Below, one piece after another: positions 8,613 through 15,890 of a stretch of 17,999 nt of DNA. The notes beneath the pieces are model-generated. The model did not search any database and was not told where the DNA came from. It saw only the letters and a list, made by a program, of their open reading frames with translations. Both the position numbers and the translations under genes were made by a program. Where the stretch lies: positions 1 through 17,999 of the forward strand of contig JAYNFX010000033.1 in the NCBI GenBank assembly GCA_038106885.1, written 5' to 3'. Origin of the DNA: UBA3537 sp038106885 (GTDB lineage: Bacteria; Bacteroidota; Bacteroidia; Flavobacteriales; Flavobacteriaceae). Each line of letters opens with the position of its first letter. The first letter of the stretch is position 1.

Positions 8613-9134
8613 ATGTACGAAGAAAACTATCCCAGAAAAAGATATAAATTAACATTAGATTTTATTAATAAAAATATTTCAAAAGATGATGTAATTTTAG
8701 ATTTAGGAGTTGATAATCCGCTCTCAAAATTATTAAAACTCAATGGTTATAATATCTCTAATACAAATGGAGAAGATCTTGACACTGATTTTACATCAGT
8801 AGAGAAAAATAATGCAGATGTAATATGTGCATTCCAAATTTTAGAACATTTAGTGTCCCCATACAATATTTTAACTAAAATAAAAGCAAAAAAATTGATT
8901 GCAAGCATACCTCTTAGACTTTGGTTTGCAAAAGCATATCGAAATAATAAAGATCCCAGAGACTGTCATTATCATGAATTTGAGGATTGGCAATTTGACT
9001 GGCTATTAGAAAAAGCAGGATGGGAAATAAAGGCGCGGAAAAAATGGACAAATCCCACAAATAAAATTGGATTTAGACCAATTTTAAGATGGTTTACGCC
9101 AAGATATTATATAGTCTACGCGGAAAAAAAATGA
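8613..9134 (+). CDS. Small class I SAM-dependent methyltransferase
   Basis: A 173-residue protein with the outline of a class I methyltransferase. It has ILDLGVDNP (28-36) at motif I, GEDLD (53-57) where the acidic residue that binds the adenosine ribose is expected, and ICAFQILEHL (71-80), which matches the motif with EHL seen in many methyltransferases of small molecules and lipids. The C-terminal part has a distinctive HYHEFEDWQFDWLLEKAGW (119-137). Motif I lacks the usual GxGxG, so SAM binding is likely but not proven. The chain is shorter than typical (200-250), yet begins and ends in clean coupling: its ATG directly follows the ketosynthase stop, and its stop overlaps the glycosyltransferase start in ATGA. 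Substrate unknown; the neighbours suggest a lipid or glycan head group. Confidence 0.75.
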   Translation: MYEENYPRKRYKLTLDFINKNISKDDVILDLGVDNPLSKLLKLNGYNISNTNGEDLDTDFTSVEKNNADVICAFQILEHLVSPYNILTKIKAKKLIASIPLRLWFAKAYRNNKDPRDCHYHEFEDWQFDWLLEKAGWEIKARKKWTNPTNKIGFRPILRWFTPRYYIVYAEKK

Positions 9135-9985
9135 ACTTCTACATTGTCATACCTATTCATAACGAAGCTAAATTTATTAGAGCTACTATTTTATCTCTAA
9201 CGTCTCAAACCCTAAAACCTAAAAAAATATTAGTAGTCAATGACAACTCTTCAGATGATTCACATAAAATTGTGAAAAAACTTGAAAGTAAATTTCCAAT
9301 TATAAAGTTAGTAGATCATAATTCAATAGATAAGCACATTCCAGGCAAAAAAGTAATTAAAGCATTTAACTATGGATTAAAAAAATTAGATAAAAGTTAT
9401 GATATAATTTGCAAATTTGATGGTGATTTAATTTTTCCGAAAAATTACCTTTTAAAACTTTCATCACATTTTGAATCAGATTCAAAATTAGGTATGGCTT
9501 CAGGATTATGTTATATTGAAAAAAAAGGACAGTGGATTTATGAAAATATTTCTTCAAAAAACCACATCAGAGGACCTTTAAAAGCTTACAGAAAAGATTG
9601 TTTTGAAGCTATTGGTGGTCTAAAAGAATCTATAGGATGGGATACCATTGACGAATTATTAGCTTTATACAATGGTTGGGGATTTAAAACTGATGAAACC
9701 TTAATTGTCAAACATTTAAAACCAACAACTATAAATTATAACATCAAAGCTAGAAATCTTCAGGGCAAGGCTTTATATATTATTCGAAGTGGTATAATAT
9801 TATCAATATTATCAGCACTTAAAATGTCGTTTAACAAAAAACAAATAAAAATCTTTATTTACTGCATGATTGGCTATTATAAAGCATGGAAAACTAATAC
9901 TAATTTTATTGTAACTGAAAGTGAAGGATTATTTATAAGAAAATACAGGTGGAAGATGATTCGTGAAAAAATTATTGGAATTTAA
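9131..9985 (+). CDS. Family 2 glycosyltransferase (GT-A)
   Basis: A 284-residue inverting GT-A glycosyltransferase. The N-terminus FYIVIPIHNE with VVNDNSSDD (35-43) binds the nucleotide sugar, and FDGD (96-99) is the DxD metal site. GWDTIDELLALYNGW (169-183) is the acceptor-side segment with the likely catalytic acidic residue. Hydrophobic stretches near 216-231 and 240-250 may touch the membrane. The start chosen is ATG 9131: it overlaps the methyltransferase stop as ATGA and places the chain directly at the conserved beta strand. An upstream ATG at 9089 would add 14 unrelated residues encoded inside the previous gene. Sugar and acceptor are unknown. It converges with ilvE, overlapping it by 4 nt. 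Confidence 0.88.
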   Translation: MNFYIVIPIHNEAKFIRATILSLTSQTLKPKKILVVNDNSSDDSHKIVKKLESKFPIIKLVDHNSIDKHIPGKKVIKAFNYGLKKLDKSYDIICKFDGDLIFPKNYLLKLSSHFESDSKLGMASGLCYIEKKGQWIYENISSKNHIRGPLKAYRKDCFEAIGGLKESIGWDTIDELLALYNGWGFKTDETLIVKHLKPTTINYNIKARNLQGKALYIIRSGIILSILSALKMSFNKKQIKIFIYCMIGYYKAWKTNTNFIVTESEGLFIRKYRWKMIREKIIGI

Positions 9986-10005
9986 ACTTTAACCATCCAG
10001 TTTAA
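9982..10005. terminator. Possible stem-loop at the GT2/ilvE convergent overlap
   Basis: TTAAACT (9982-9988) pairs with AGTTTAA (9999-10005) over a 10 nt loop. The left arm contains both stop codons of the two convergent genes. The stem has one G-C pair, so it is weak, and no long T tract follows on either side. Confidence 0.2.
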
Positions 10006-11034
10006 TTCATCTTGAATTTCACCCACTCTAACTTTATTTATGGTATCTAAAACCATCTGACCCACTGGATTATTATTTGAAATATGAATAGAATGATTTT
10101 TATAGCCTATTTCTTCAATCATTGCTACTCCAACTGCTGTACCAGTCCCAAAAGCCTCTTCTAAAAGACCATTTTCTGATGTTGTTAAAATCTCATCAAT
10201 TGAAATATTTCTTTCAATTACATTATAACCTTTATGCCTAAGTAACTCTATTGTACTCATACGAGTTATTCCAGCTAAGATTGCACCATCCAAAGGTGGT
10301 GTAACAATTGTTTCATTAATTTTAAAAAAAATATTCATCGTTCCTACCTCTTGGATTGATCTAAAATTATTAGAATCAAGCCATAAAACTTGATCAAAAC
10401 CCTTCGATTTAGCTTTTTCTGTAGGCAGAATAGCTGCAGCATAATTACCAGCAGCTTTGGCCTCACCAGTTCCTCCATGTGCAGCCCTTATATATTTTGT
10501 TTCAGCGTACAGGCGAATTCGTTTATTATAAATAGGTTTAGCAGGTGAAGCAATAATAATAAATTTGTATTCTGTTGCTGCTCTCATCCCTATAAATGCC
10601 TCATCAGCATACATAAAAGGTCTCAAATAAAGAGCACTACCTTTAGATTTTGGAATCCATTTTTGATCAATGGAAACTAATAATTTCAATGCTTCAACAA
10701 AAAGTTTTTCAGGAAACTCTGGCATACCTAATCTTTTCGCGCTAAAATTTAATCTTTTTGCATTCTCTGATGGACGAAATAATAGTGGAGAACCACATTT
10801 ACCAATAGTTGCTTTCATGCCCTCAAAAATAGCTTGCCCATAATGAAAAGCCATTGCAGCAGGATGAGTAGACAAAGTGCCTAAAGGCATAATTTTTGAT
10901 TTTTGCCATTTACCATTTCTGAAACTACAAATAAACATATGATCGGTAAAGGTTGTACCCAAAGGAATATTATCAAAATCAAGTTGATTTAATCTTGATT
11001 CATGAGTTTTATCAATCTGAATTTTGTTAGTCAT
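9982..11034 (-). CDS. ilvE: Branched-chain amino acid aminotransferase
   Basis: A fold-type IV PLP enzyme that exchanges amino groups between Val/Leu/Ile and 2-oxoglutarate, the last step of their synthesis and first of their breakdown. From ATG 11034 it has 350 residues. The PLP lysine is Lys193 in GGTGEAKAAGNYAAA. Other BCAT marks are FHYGQAIFEGMKA, EVGTMNIFF, ITRMSTIELL and EEAFGTGTAVGV. The long N-terminus is that of the eukaryote-like BCAT group rather than the shorter E. coli type. An alternative TTG start at 11049 would add five residues (SYQN after the start) and overlap the upstream hydratase stop as TTGA. I prefer the ATG because it fits the usual family N-terminus. It is the last gene of the alaS unit. 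Confidence 0.95.
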   Translation of the reverse strand: MTNKIQIDKTHESRLNQLDFDNIPLGTTFTDHMFICSFRNGKWQKSKIMPLGTLSTHPAAMAFHYGQAIFEGMKATIGKCGSPLLFRPSENAKRLNFSAKRLGMPEFPEKLFVEALKLLVSIDQKWIPKSKGSALYLRPFMYADEAFIGMRAATEYKFIIIASPAKPIYNKRIRLYAETKYIRAAHGGTGEAKAAGNYAAAILPTEKAKSKGFDQVLWLDSNNFRSIQEVGTMNIFFKINETIVTPPLDGAILAGITRMSTIELLRHKGYNVIERNISIDEILTTSENGLLEEAFGTGTAVGVAMIEEIGYKNHSIHISNNNPVGQMVLDTINKVRVGEIQDELNWMVKV

Positions 11035-11045
11035 ATTTTGATAAC

Positions 11046-11795
11046 TCAAATAAATTTTTTTAAATATGATTTAGCTTTTGGACTAAGAGACATTTTACCG
11101 CTTAATTGAGCTCGAGATTCAAGCAATTTATCCCAATCATCAGTGCCCTCCCATTGAATTCTTTTGAAAGCAGCAAGAGAATCAATATTATACGATGACA
11201 GTTCTGAAGCTAAGGATTGTACTTCGCGGATTAACTCTTTATTAGACTCAAAAACATTAGCATATAATCCCTTATCCATTGCCCATTTAGCCGAAAAAAA
11301 AGTTTGAGCTTTTAAAGCTAATTGGGACATTGCCGAAACTCCGATCTTACGCTTAATAGCTGGTTCAATTACAAATGGTCCAATACCAACACTCAATTCA
11401 CTTAATTTTATATCTGCAAACTCAGTTGCAAAACAAATATCCACTGCTGAGGCTAAACCAACTCCACCACCAACTGCTTTACCTTGAATACTACCAATTA
11501 TAATTTTTGGACACTTTCTGAGTGCATTAATAACGTTTGCAAACCCCATAAAAAATGATTTACCTTCAGCTTCGTCAGAAATCTCTACCATGTGATTAAA
11601 ACTTGCACCAGCACAAAATGCCCTATCACCACCACTTTTCAAAACAATAATGTGTATTTTATTATCTACAGCCGCAGAATTAATTAATGATGTCAAGTCA
11701 TTTAGAAGACTCGGAGTTAATGCATTATGTGGGTGGTTGAAGAACTCAATATAACCAACTTTTTCTAAAATTTTTAATGTCACATAAGGCTTCAT
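11046..11795 (-). CDS. Enoyl-CoA hydratase/isomerase family (crotonase) protein
   Basis: A 249-residue crotonase-fold protein. The oxyanion-hole segments are CAGASF (61-66) and GKAVGGGVGL (105-114). Of the two catalytic glutamates of classical enoyl-CoA hydratase, the second is present (Glu133 in LSELSVGIGP). The first position, in the GGGxE context, is occupied by Gly (GGGVGL), so simple hydration by the standard two-Glu mechanism is doubtful. Flavobacterial relatives are often labelled methylglutaconyl-CoA hydratase (leucine breakdown), and the adjacent ilvE fits branched-chain metabolism. An isomerase or another crotonase reaction is equally possible. It starts 39 nt after alaS with no promoter box in the gap, and its stop abuts or overlaps the ilvE start, so it is likely co-transcribed with both. 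Confidence 0.85.
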   Translation of the reverse strand: MKPYVTLKILEKVGYIEFFNHPHNALTPSLLNDLTSLINSAAVDNKIHIIVLKSGGDRAFCAGASFNHMVEISDEAEGKSFFMGFANVINALRKCPKIIIGSIQGKAVGGGVGLASAVDICFATEFADIKLSELSVGIGPFVIEPAIKRKIGVSAMSQLALKAQTFFSAKWAMDKGLYANVFESNKELIREVQSLASELSSYNIDSLAAFKRIQWEGTDDWDKLLESRAQLSGKMSLSPKAKSYLKKFI

Positions 11796-11834
11796 ATAAT
11801 TACAATTTTTATTAGAATTAATTCATGTTTAAAA

Positions 11835-14453
11835 CTAATAAGATTCAATGATAATTTTAACTTTTTTTAGTGCCTCAAAAATTCCGTCTGGATTTTTTCC
11901 CCCAGCTGTGGCAAAAAAATCTTGTCCTCCACCTCCACCTTGAATGTACTTACCTAATTCACGAACAATATTACTAGCATTTAATCCTCTATTTTTTATT
12001 AGAGGTTTAGATATATAACATGATATTAAGGCCTTATTTTTAAAATTAGAACCAAAAACTAAAACTAAATCATCATAGTCTTGACCAATTTCAAAGGAAA
12101 TAGATTTTAGTAAATTAGCATCTAAGTCTACTTTTTTTGATAAAAAATTTAAACCATTAATTTTTTTTATTTCTTGTATTGATTCTAATCGCAAAACATT
12201 TGCTTTTTCATTTAGCAAAAGTTCAATCTCTTTTTTTAAATTAATATTTTCTTCTTTTAACTCAGTAACAGATTTAACAGGATTTGAAGTGTTATTAAGT
12301 AAAGATTTAATATGATTGAACTGATTATTATTTTCTGCATAATAGTCCTTTACAGCATCTGAAGTGATTGCCTCTATCCTTCTTATCCCTGCAGCTATTG
12401 CACTTTCTGATTTTATTTTAAAATTCCAAATATTAGATGTGTTTTTAACATGAGTTCCACCGCATAATTCAATTGAATTACCAAATTTTATAGTTCTTAC
12501 AACATCTCCATATTTTTCACCAAAAAGAGCTAAAGCTCCTTGTGATAAAGCGTCATTAATAGGAATTGATCGGTTTTCTTCTAATTTTAATCTAGCTTCA
12601 ATTTTTGAGTTTACAAAATTCTCAACTTGAGTAATTTCGTCTTCAGACATTTTCGAAAAATGTGAAAAATCAAATCTTAAATATTTTGAATGAACAGCAC
12701 TACCTTTTTGCTCAACATGTTTGCCTAAAATTTCTCTTAGAGCCTGATGTAGTAAATGAGTTGCAGTATGATTGCATTCAACTCTAAATCTTTGTTTTTC
12801 GTCTACAACTGCGTTGAATGTGTCTAATAAATTATTAGGTAGTTCACTTACAATATGAATCGCAACATTATTTTCTTTCTTTGTGTCAATAATATAGGTG
12901 ACATCTCCGTTAGGAGATTCTAAATACCCTTTGTCTCCAACTTGCCCGCCACCTTCAGCATAAAATGGTGTCAAATTGAATACAAGTTGGTACTGAGTTC
13001 CAGATTTAGCAGAAATTTCTTTTCTGTAACGCACTAATTTTACATTAGTTTTCAAAATATCATATCCAATGAATTCCTGTTCATCATCATCTCTGAGTAT
13101 CGTCCAGTCGTCAGTTGAAATCTCACTTGCAGCACGTGATCTCTTCTTTTGCTTTTCAAGTTGAATTTGAAAACCTTCATAATCAAGTCGCATATTATTT
13201 TCATTGAGAATTAGATTAGTTAAGTCTACTGGAAAACCATAGGTATCATAAAGCTCAAATGCTTTTTCTCCAGAAATAATATCACTTGAGTTAGTGTTCA
13301 TTATTCTATCAAGTAGTAATAATCCTTGGTCAAGCGTTTTTAAAAAAGATGCTTCTTCTTCTTTAATTACATTTTGAATGAGTTGTTTTTGAACTTTAAG
13401 TTCAGGAAAAGTACTATGCATCTGTTTAACTAAAACATTAACCAAACGAAACATAAACGGTTCCTTTTGATTCAGAAAAGTAAACCCATAACGAACTGCT
13501 CTTCTTAAGATTCTTCTTATAACGTATCCAGCTCCTGAATTACTTGGTAATTGCCCATCTGCAATTGAAAACGAAACAGCTCTAATATGATCAGAAACTA
13601 CTCTTATAGCAATATCATGATTGGAGTCTAATCCATATTCTATAGAAGTAATATTATAAATTTCTCTAATTATTGGAGAAAATATATCGGTATCATAATT
13701 TGATTTAACTCCCTGAAGCACCATGCATAGTCGCTCAAAACCCATCCCAGTATCAATATGCCTTTTAGATAAGTTCTCAAGGCTTCCATCAGCCTTCCTG
13801 TTGTATTCCATGAACACAAGGTTCCAAATTTCAATAACATGAGGGTGATCTTTGTTCACAAGTTGATTACCAGGAATTTTCTGTTTTTCTTCAATAGATC
13901 TAATATCAACATGTATTTCACTAGACGGACCACAAGGTCCTTGGTCTCCCATTTCCCAAAAATTATCAGCTTTATTGCCTTTGATTATTCGATCTTCAGG
14001 AACAATTTCTTTCCAAATTAAAAAAGCTTCCTCATCGATTGGAGTTCCATCTTTAGTATCCCCTTCAAAAATTGTTACATATAAGCTATTTTTATCAATA
14101 TTATAAATTTCTGTTAGTAAAGTCCACGCCCATTGAATGGCCTCTTTTTTAAAGTAATCTCCAAAACTCCAATTTCCTAACATCTCAAATAAAGTGTGGT
14201 GATAAGTGTCATAACCTACCTCATCAAGATCATTGTGTTTACCAGAAACTCTTAAACATTTTTGGGTGTCAGCGATTCTATTACTAGGGGGGGTTGAGTT
14301 ACCAATGAAATAATCTTTAAAAGGAGCCATTCCAGAATTAATAAACATTAAACTCGGGTCCTCCTTTGAAACCATTGGAGAAGATGAAACAATTTTGTGT
14401 CCTTTATCTTCAAAAAACTTTAAAAATTTAGACCTTACCTCTTGAGATTTCAT
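11835..14453 (-). CDS. alaS: Alanine--tRNA ligase
   Basis: AlaRS charges tRNA-Ala and edits mischarged Ser/Gly. The 872 residues cover all family domains. There is an N-terminal class II catalytic core (RSKFLKFFEDKGHKIV, SGMAPFK, HHTLFEMLGNWSFGDYFKKEAI) and the motif 3 region NSGAGYVIRRILRRAVRYG. The editing domain has zinc-site residues HTATH (562-566) and CGGTH (664-668). The C-terminal DHHA1-type domain ends GGGGGQDFFATAGGKNPDG. The start ATG yields MKSQEVRSKFLKFFE, the normal family beginning. The inferred leader is long (about 90 nt) and contains two hairpin-forming dyads. A run of seven C residues occurs near the 5' end of the coding strand. Crotonase and ilvE genes follow in the same direction; divergent from the M23 peptidase. 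Confidence 0.98.
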   Translation of the reverse strand: MKSQEVRSKFLKFFEDKGHKIVSSSPMVSKEDPSLMFINSGMAPFKDYFIGNSTPPSNRIADTQKCLRVSGKHNDLDEVGYDTYHHTLFEMLGNWSFGDYFKKEAIQWAWTLLTEIYNIDKNSLYVTIFEGDTKDGTPIDEEAFLIWKEIVPEDRIIKGNKADNFWEMGDQGPCGPSSEIHVDIRSIEEKQKIPGNQLVNKDHPHVIEIWNLVFMEYNRKADGSLENLSKRHIDTGMGFERLCMVLQGVKSNYDTDIFSPIIREIYNITSIEYGLDSNHDIAIRVVSDHIRAVSFSIADGQLPSNSGAGYVIRRILRRAVRYGFTFLNQKEPFMFRLVNVLVKQMHSTFPELKVQKQLIQNVIKEEEASFLKTLDQGLLLLDRIMNTNSSDIISGEKAFELYDTYGFPVDLTNLILNENNMRLDYEGFQIQLEKQKKRSRAASEISTDDWTILRDDDEQEFIGYDILKTNVKLVRYRKEISAKSGTQYQLVFNLTPFYAEGGGQVGDKGYLESPNGDVTYIIDTKKENNVAIHIVSELPNNLLDTFNAVVDEKQRFRVECNHTATHLLHQALREILGKHVEQKGSAVHSKYLRFDFSHFSKMSEDEITQVENFVNSKIEARLKLEENRSIPINDALSQGALALFGEKYGDVVRTIKFGNSIELCGGTHVKNTSNIWNFKIKSESAIAAGIRRIEAITSDAVKDYYAENNNQFNHIKSLLNNTSNPVKSVTELKEENINLKKEIELLLNEKANVLRLESIQEIKKINGLNFLSKKVDLDANLLKSISFEIGQDYDDLVLVFGSNFKNKALISCYISKPLIKNRGLNASNIVRELGKYIQGGGGGQDFFATAGGKNPDGIFEALKKVKIIIESY

Positions 14454-14470
14454 TTAAAATGTTAAGCTTT

Positions 14471-14485
14471 ATCAAATTATTTGAT
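14471..14485. repeat. 15 bp perfect dyad over the M23 -33 box, in the alaS leader
   Basis: ATCAAATTATTTGAT has 7 bp arms around one central base. It covers the TTTG -33 box of the M23 promoter (14480-14483) and would be transcribed in the alaS leader just before the start codon. It could be an operator, a leader hairpin, or chance in AT-rich DNA. Confidence 0.4.
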
Positions 14486-14510
14486 TTACTGTAAAAACAA
14501 ATTATATTTG
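14480..14510 (+). promoter_or_regulatory. Complete Bacteroidetes promoter for the M23-MerR unit
   Basis: TTTG (14480-14483), a 19 nt spacer and TATATTTG (14503-14510) form the best promoter in the window: both elements are exact and the spacing is canonical. Transcription should start near 14516, giving a leader of nearly 60 nt before the ATG at 14574. Confidence 0.65.
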
Positions 14511-14518
14511 TACTACAG
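14489..14518. repeat. Nested dyad over the M23 -7 box and start region
   Basis: Outer arms CTGTA (14489-14493) and TACAG (14514-14518) enclose inner arms ACAAAT (14497-14502) and ATTTGT (14506-14511) around TAT. In all, 11 base pairs are possible with a small internal loop. It contains the -7 box of the M23 promoter and would lie in the alaS leader RNA when read on the other strand. It shares the CAAAT...TTTG core with the dyad at 14471-14485; the centres are 26 bp apart. Confidence 0.4.
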
Positions 14519-14551
14519 GTATATTTATTAAAATAATTAATATGTACACCA

Positions 14552-14559
14552 CAAAAATA
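14552..14559 (-). promoter_or_regulatory. -7 promoter box for the alaS unit
   Basis: Read on the minus strand this is TATTTTTG, an exact TAnnTTTG, 98 nt upstream of the alaS ATG. It is the only exact match in that orientation in the gap. No clear -33 box is seen, so it is less secure than the facing M23 promoter. Confidence 0.4.
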
Positions 14560-14573
14560 GAACTTTTTAAGTT

Positions 14574-15545
14574 ATGTCTAGTGTAAAATATTATTTCGAT
14601 CCTGAGACACTTTCATACCGTCAAGTAACAGCTAATAAAACAACCAAGTTAAAGTATTTTGTTGGATTTATTTTATTGTCTGCATTATTTGGTTTTCTAA
14701 TTGTATTTGCTGGAAGTTATTATTTTGAATCTCCAAATGAAAAAGCATTGAAAAGAGAGCTTCAAAATATGGAGCTTCAATACACAATTTTAAATCAAAA
14801 AATGATTGAAATTGAAGAAGTCATGGATAATATTGAAGATAGAGATAATACTATCTATAGACTATATTTTGAAGCCAATCCTATACCTGAAGCACAACGA
14901 AATCAAGGATTTGGTGGAATTAATCGTTATAGCAAATTTGAGGGTTATAAAAATTCTGATTTAATTGCATCCTCAAATAAAAGACTTGATATATTACAAA
15001 AAAGAATTGTAATACAATCCAAATCACTAGATGAAATAATTAAATTAGCAAAAGACAAAGAAAATTTTCTATCTAGAATACCAGCTATTCAACCAATTAA
15101 AAATGAAGATTTGACACGAATGGCATCAGGGTTTGGATATAGAACTGACCCTTTTACAAAAACAAGAAAATTTCATGCTGGAATGGATTTTACCGCGCCA
15201 AGAGGAACACCAATATATGCATCTGGAGACGGTATTGTGAAACGTGCTGACTCACGTTCTTCAGGATATGGAAAGCACATAAGAATTAATCATGGATATG
15301 GCTATACAAGTTTGTATGCCCATCTATACAAATATAATGTCAAAAGAAATCAGCGCGTTAAGCGAGGAGATATAATTGGCTTTGTTGGAAGCTCTGGCAG
15401 ATCCCAAGCCCCACACTTACACTACGAAATTTATAAAGACGGGAAAAAAATAAATCCTGTAAATTTCTATTATGGCAACCTTACAAATGAGGAATTTAAT
15501 AACCTTTTAAACAAGGCCTCAGTTGAAAATCAATCCCTTGACTAA
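14574..15545 (+). CDS. Membrane-anchored M23 (LytM-type) peptidoglycan endopeptidase
   Basis: A 323-residue protein with a short cytoplasmic N-terminus, one membrane segment (about 28-48), a predicted coiled coil (about 54-90 and again 130-165) and a C-terminal LytM domain. The domain keeps the zinc ligands His201 and Asp205 (HAGMD) and His283 of HLH, plus the catalytic-site His250 (YAH) and His281, so it should be active rather than a degenerate EnvC/NlpD-type regulator. It is expected to cut peptide cross-links in the periplasm. The architecture (anchor, coiled coil, LytM) is that of cell-elongation or division endopeptidases. Divergence from alaS and a following MerR gene is an arrangement I recall from other flavobacteria. 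The ATG 14574 follows a complete promoter; the MerR gene begins 3 nt after its stop. Confidence 0.92.
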   Translation: MSSVKYYFDPETLSYRQVTANKTTKLKYFVGFILLSALFGFLIVFAGSYYFESPNEKALKRELQNMELQYTILNQKMIEIEEVMDNIEDRDNTIYRLYFEANPIPEAQRNQGFGGINRYSKFEGYKNSDLIASSNKRLDILQKRIVIQSKSLDEIIKLAKDKENFLSRIPAIQPIKNEDLTRMASGFGYRTDPFTKTRKFHAGMDFTAPRGTPIYASGDGIVKRADSRSSGYGKHIRINHGYGYTSLYAHLYKYNVKRNQRVKRGDIIGFVGSSGRSQAPHLHYEIYKDGKKINPVNFYYGNLTNEEFNNLLNKASVENQSLD

Positions 15546-15548
15546 AAA

Positions 15549-15878
15549 ATGCATTTAGACTTACCAAAAAAATTATATTATAGTATAGGTGAAATTGCTA
15601 AAGCTTTCAATGTAAAAACTTCTTTAATTCGATTCTGGGATAGTGAATTTGATGTTCTAAAACCAAAAAAAAACTCAAAAGGAAACCGTAGATTTACACA
15701 AGATGATATCAAAACTCTTAAACTAATTTACTCTTTAGTTAAAGAACAAGGTTACACTTTAGATGGAGCAAAATCTTATATTAAGTCTAAAAAAGGAAAA
15801 ACTTTAACAAACTTTGAAATCATATCAAAGTTAGAATCCATTAAACATAAGCTCATGAAAATAAAGTCTGAAATTTAA
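15549..15878 (+). CDS. Short MerR-family transcriptional regulator
   Basis: A 109-residue protein that is nearly all MerR DNA-binding domain: helix-turn-helix YSIGEIAKAFNVKTSLIRFW (11-30), wing NSKGNRRFTQDDI (42-54), then the helix LKLIYSLVKEQGYTLDGAKSYI (57-78). About 30 residues remain for a dimerisation helix, with no room for an effector-binding domain and no cysteine cluster for metals. Any signal it senses is therefore not visible. It is coupled to the M23 peptidase by a 3 nt gap, which suggests control linked to cell-wall remodelling. The two dyads over the M23 promoter are obvious candidates for its operator, although MerR sites normally lie between the -35 and -10 elements; this is inference. 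Its end is 12 nt from the convergent der. Confidence 0.88.
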   Translation: MHLDLPKKLYYSIGEIAKAFNVKTSLIRFWDSEFDVLKPKKNSKGNRRFTQDDIKTLKLIYSLVKEQGYTLDGAKSYIKSKKGKTLTNFEIISKLESIKHKLMKIKSEI

Positions 15879-15888
15879 ATTTTTCAGA
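15867..15888. terminator. Likely bidirectional terminator between MerR gene and der
   Basis: TCTGAAA (15867-15873) pairs with TTTCAGA (15882-15888) across an 8 nt loop. On the + strand it is followed by TTATTTTTTA, and on the minus strand by CTTTATTTT. T-rich flanks on both sides make it the best terminator candidate in the window. Confidence 0.45.
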
Positions 15889-15890
15889 AA

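Noticed and set aside
9089..9130. Extended N-terminus of the glycosyltransferase from ATG 9089
   Set aside because: Adds 14 residues overlapping the methyltransferase in another frame; the ATGA overlap start at 9131 begins exactly at the GT2 fold.
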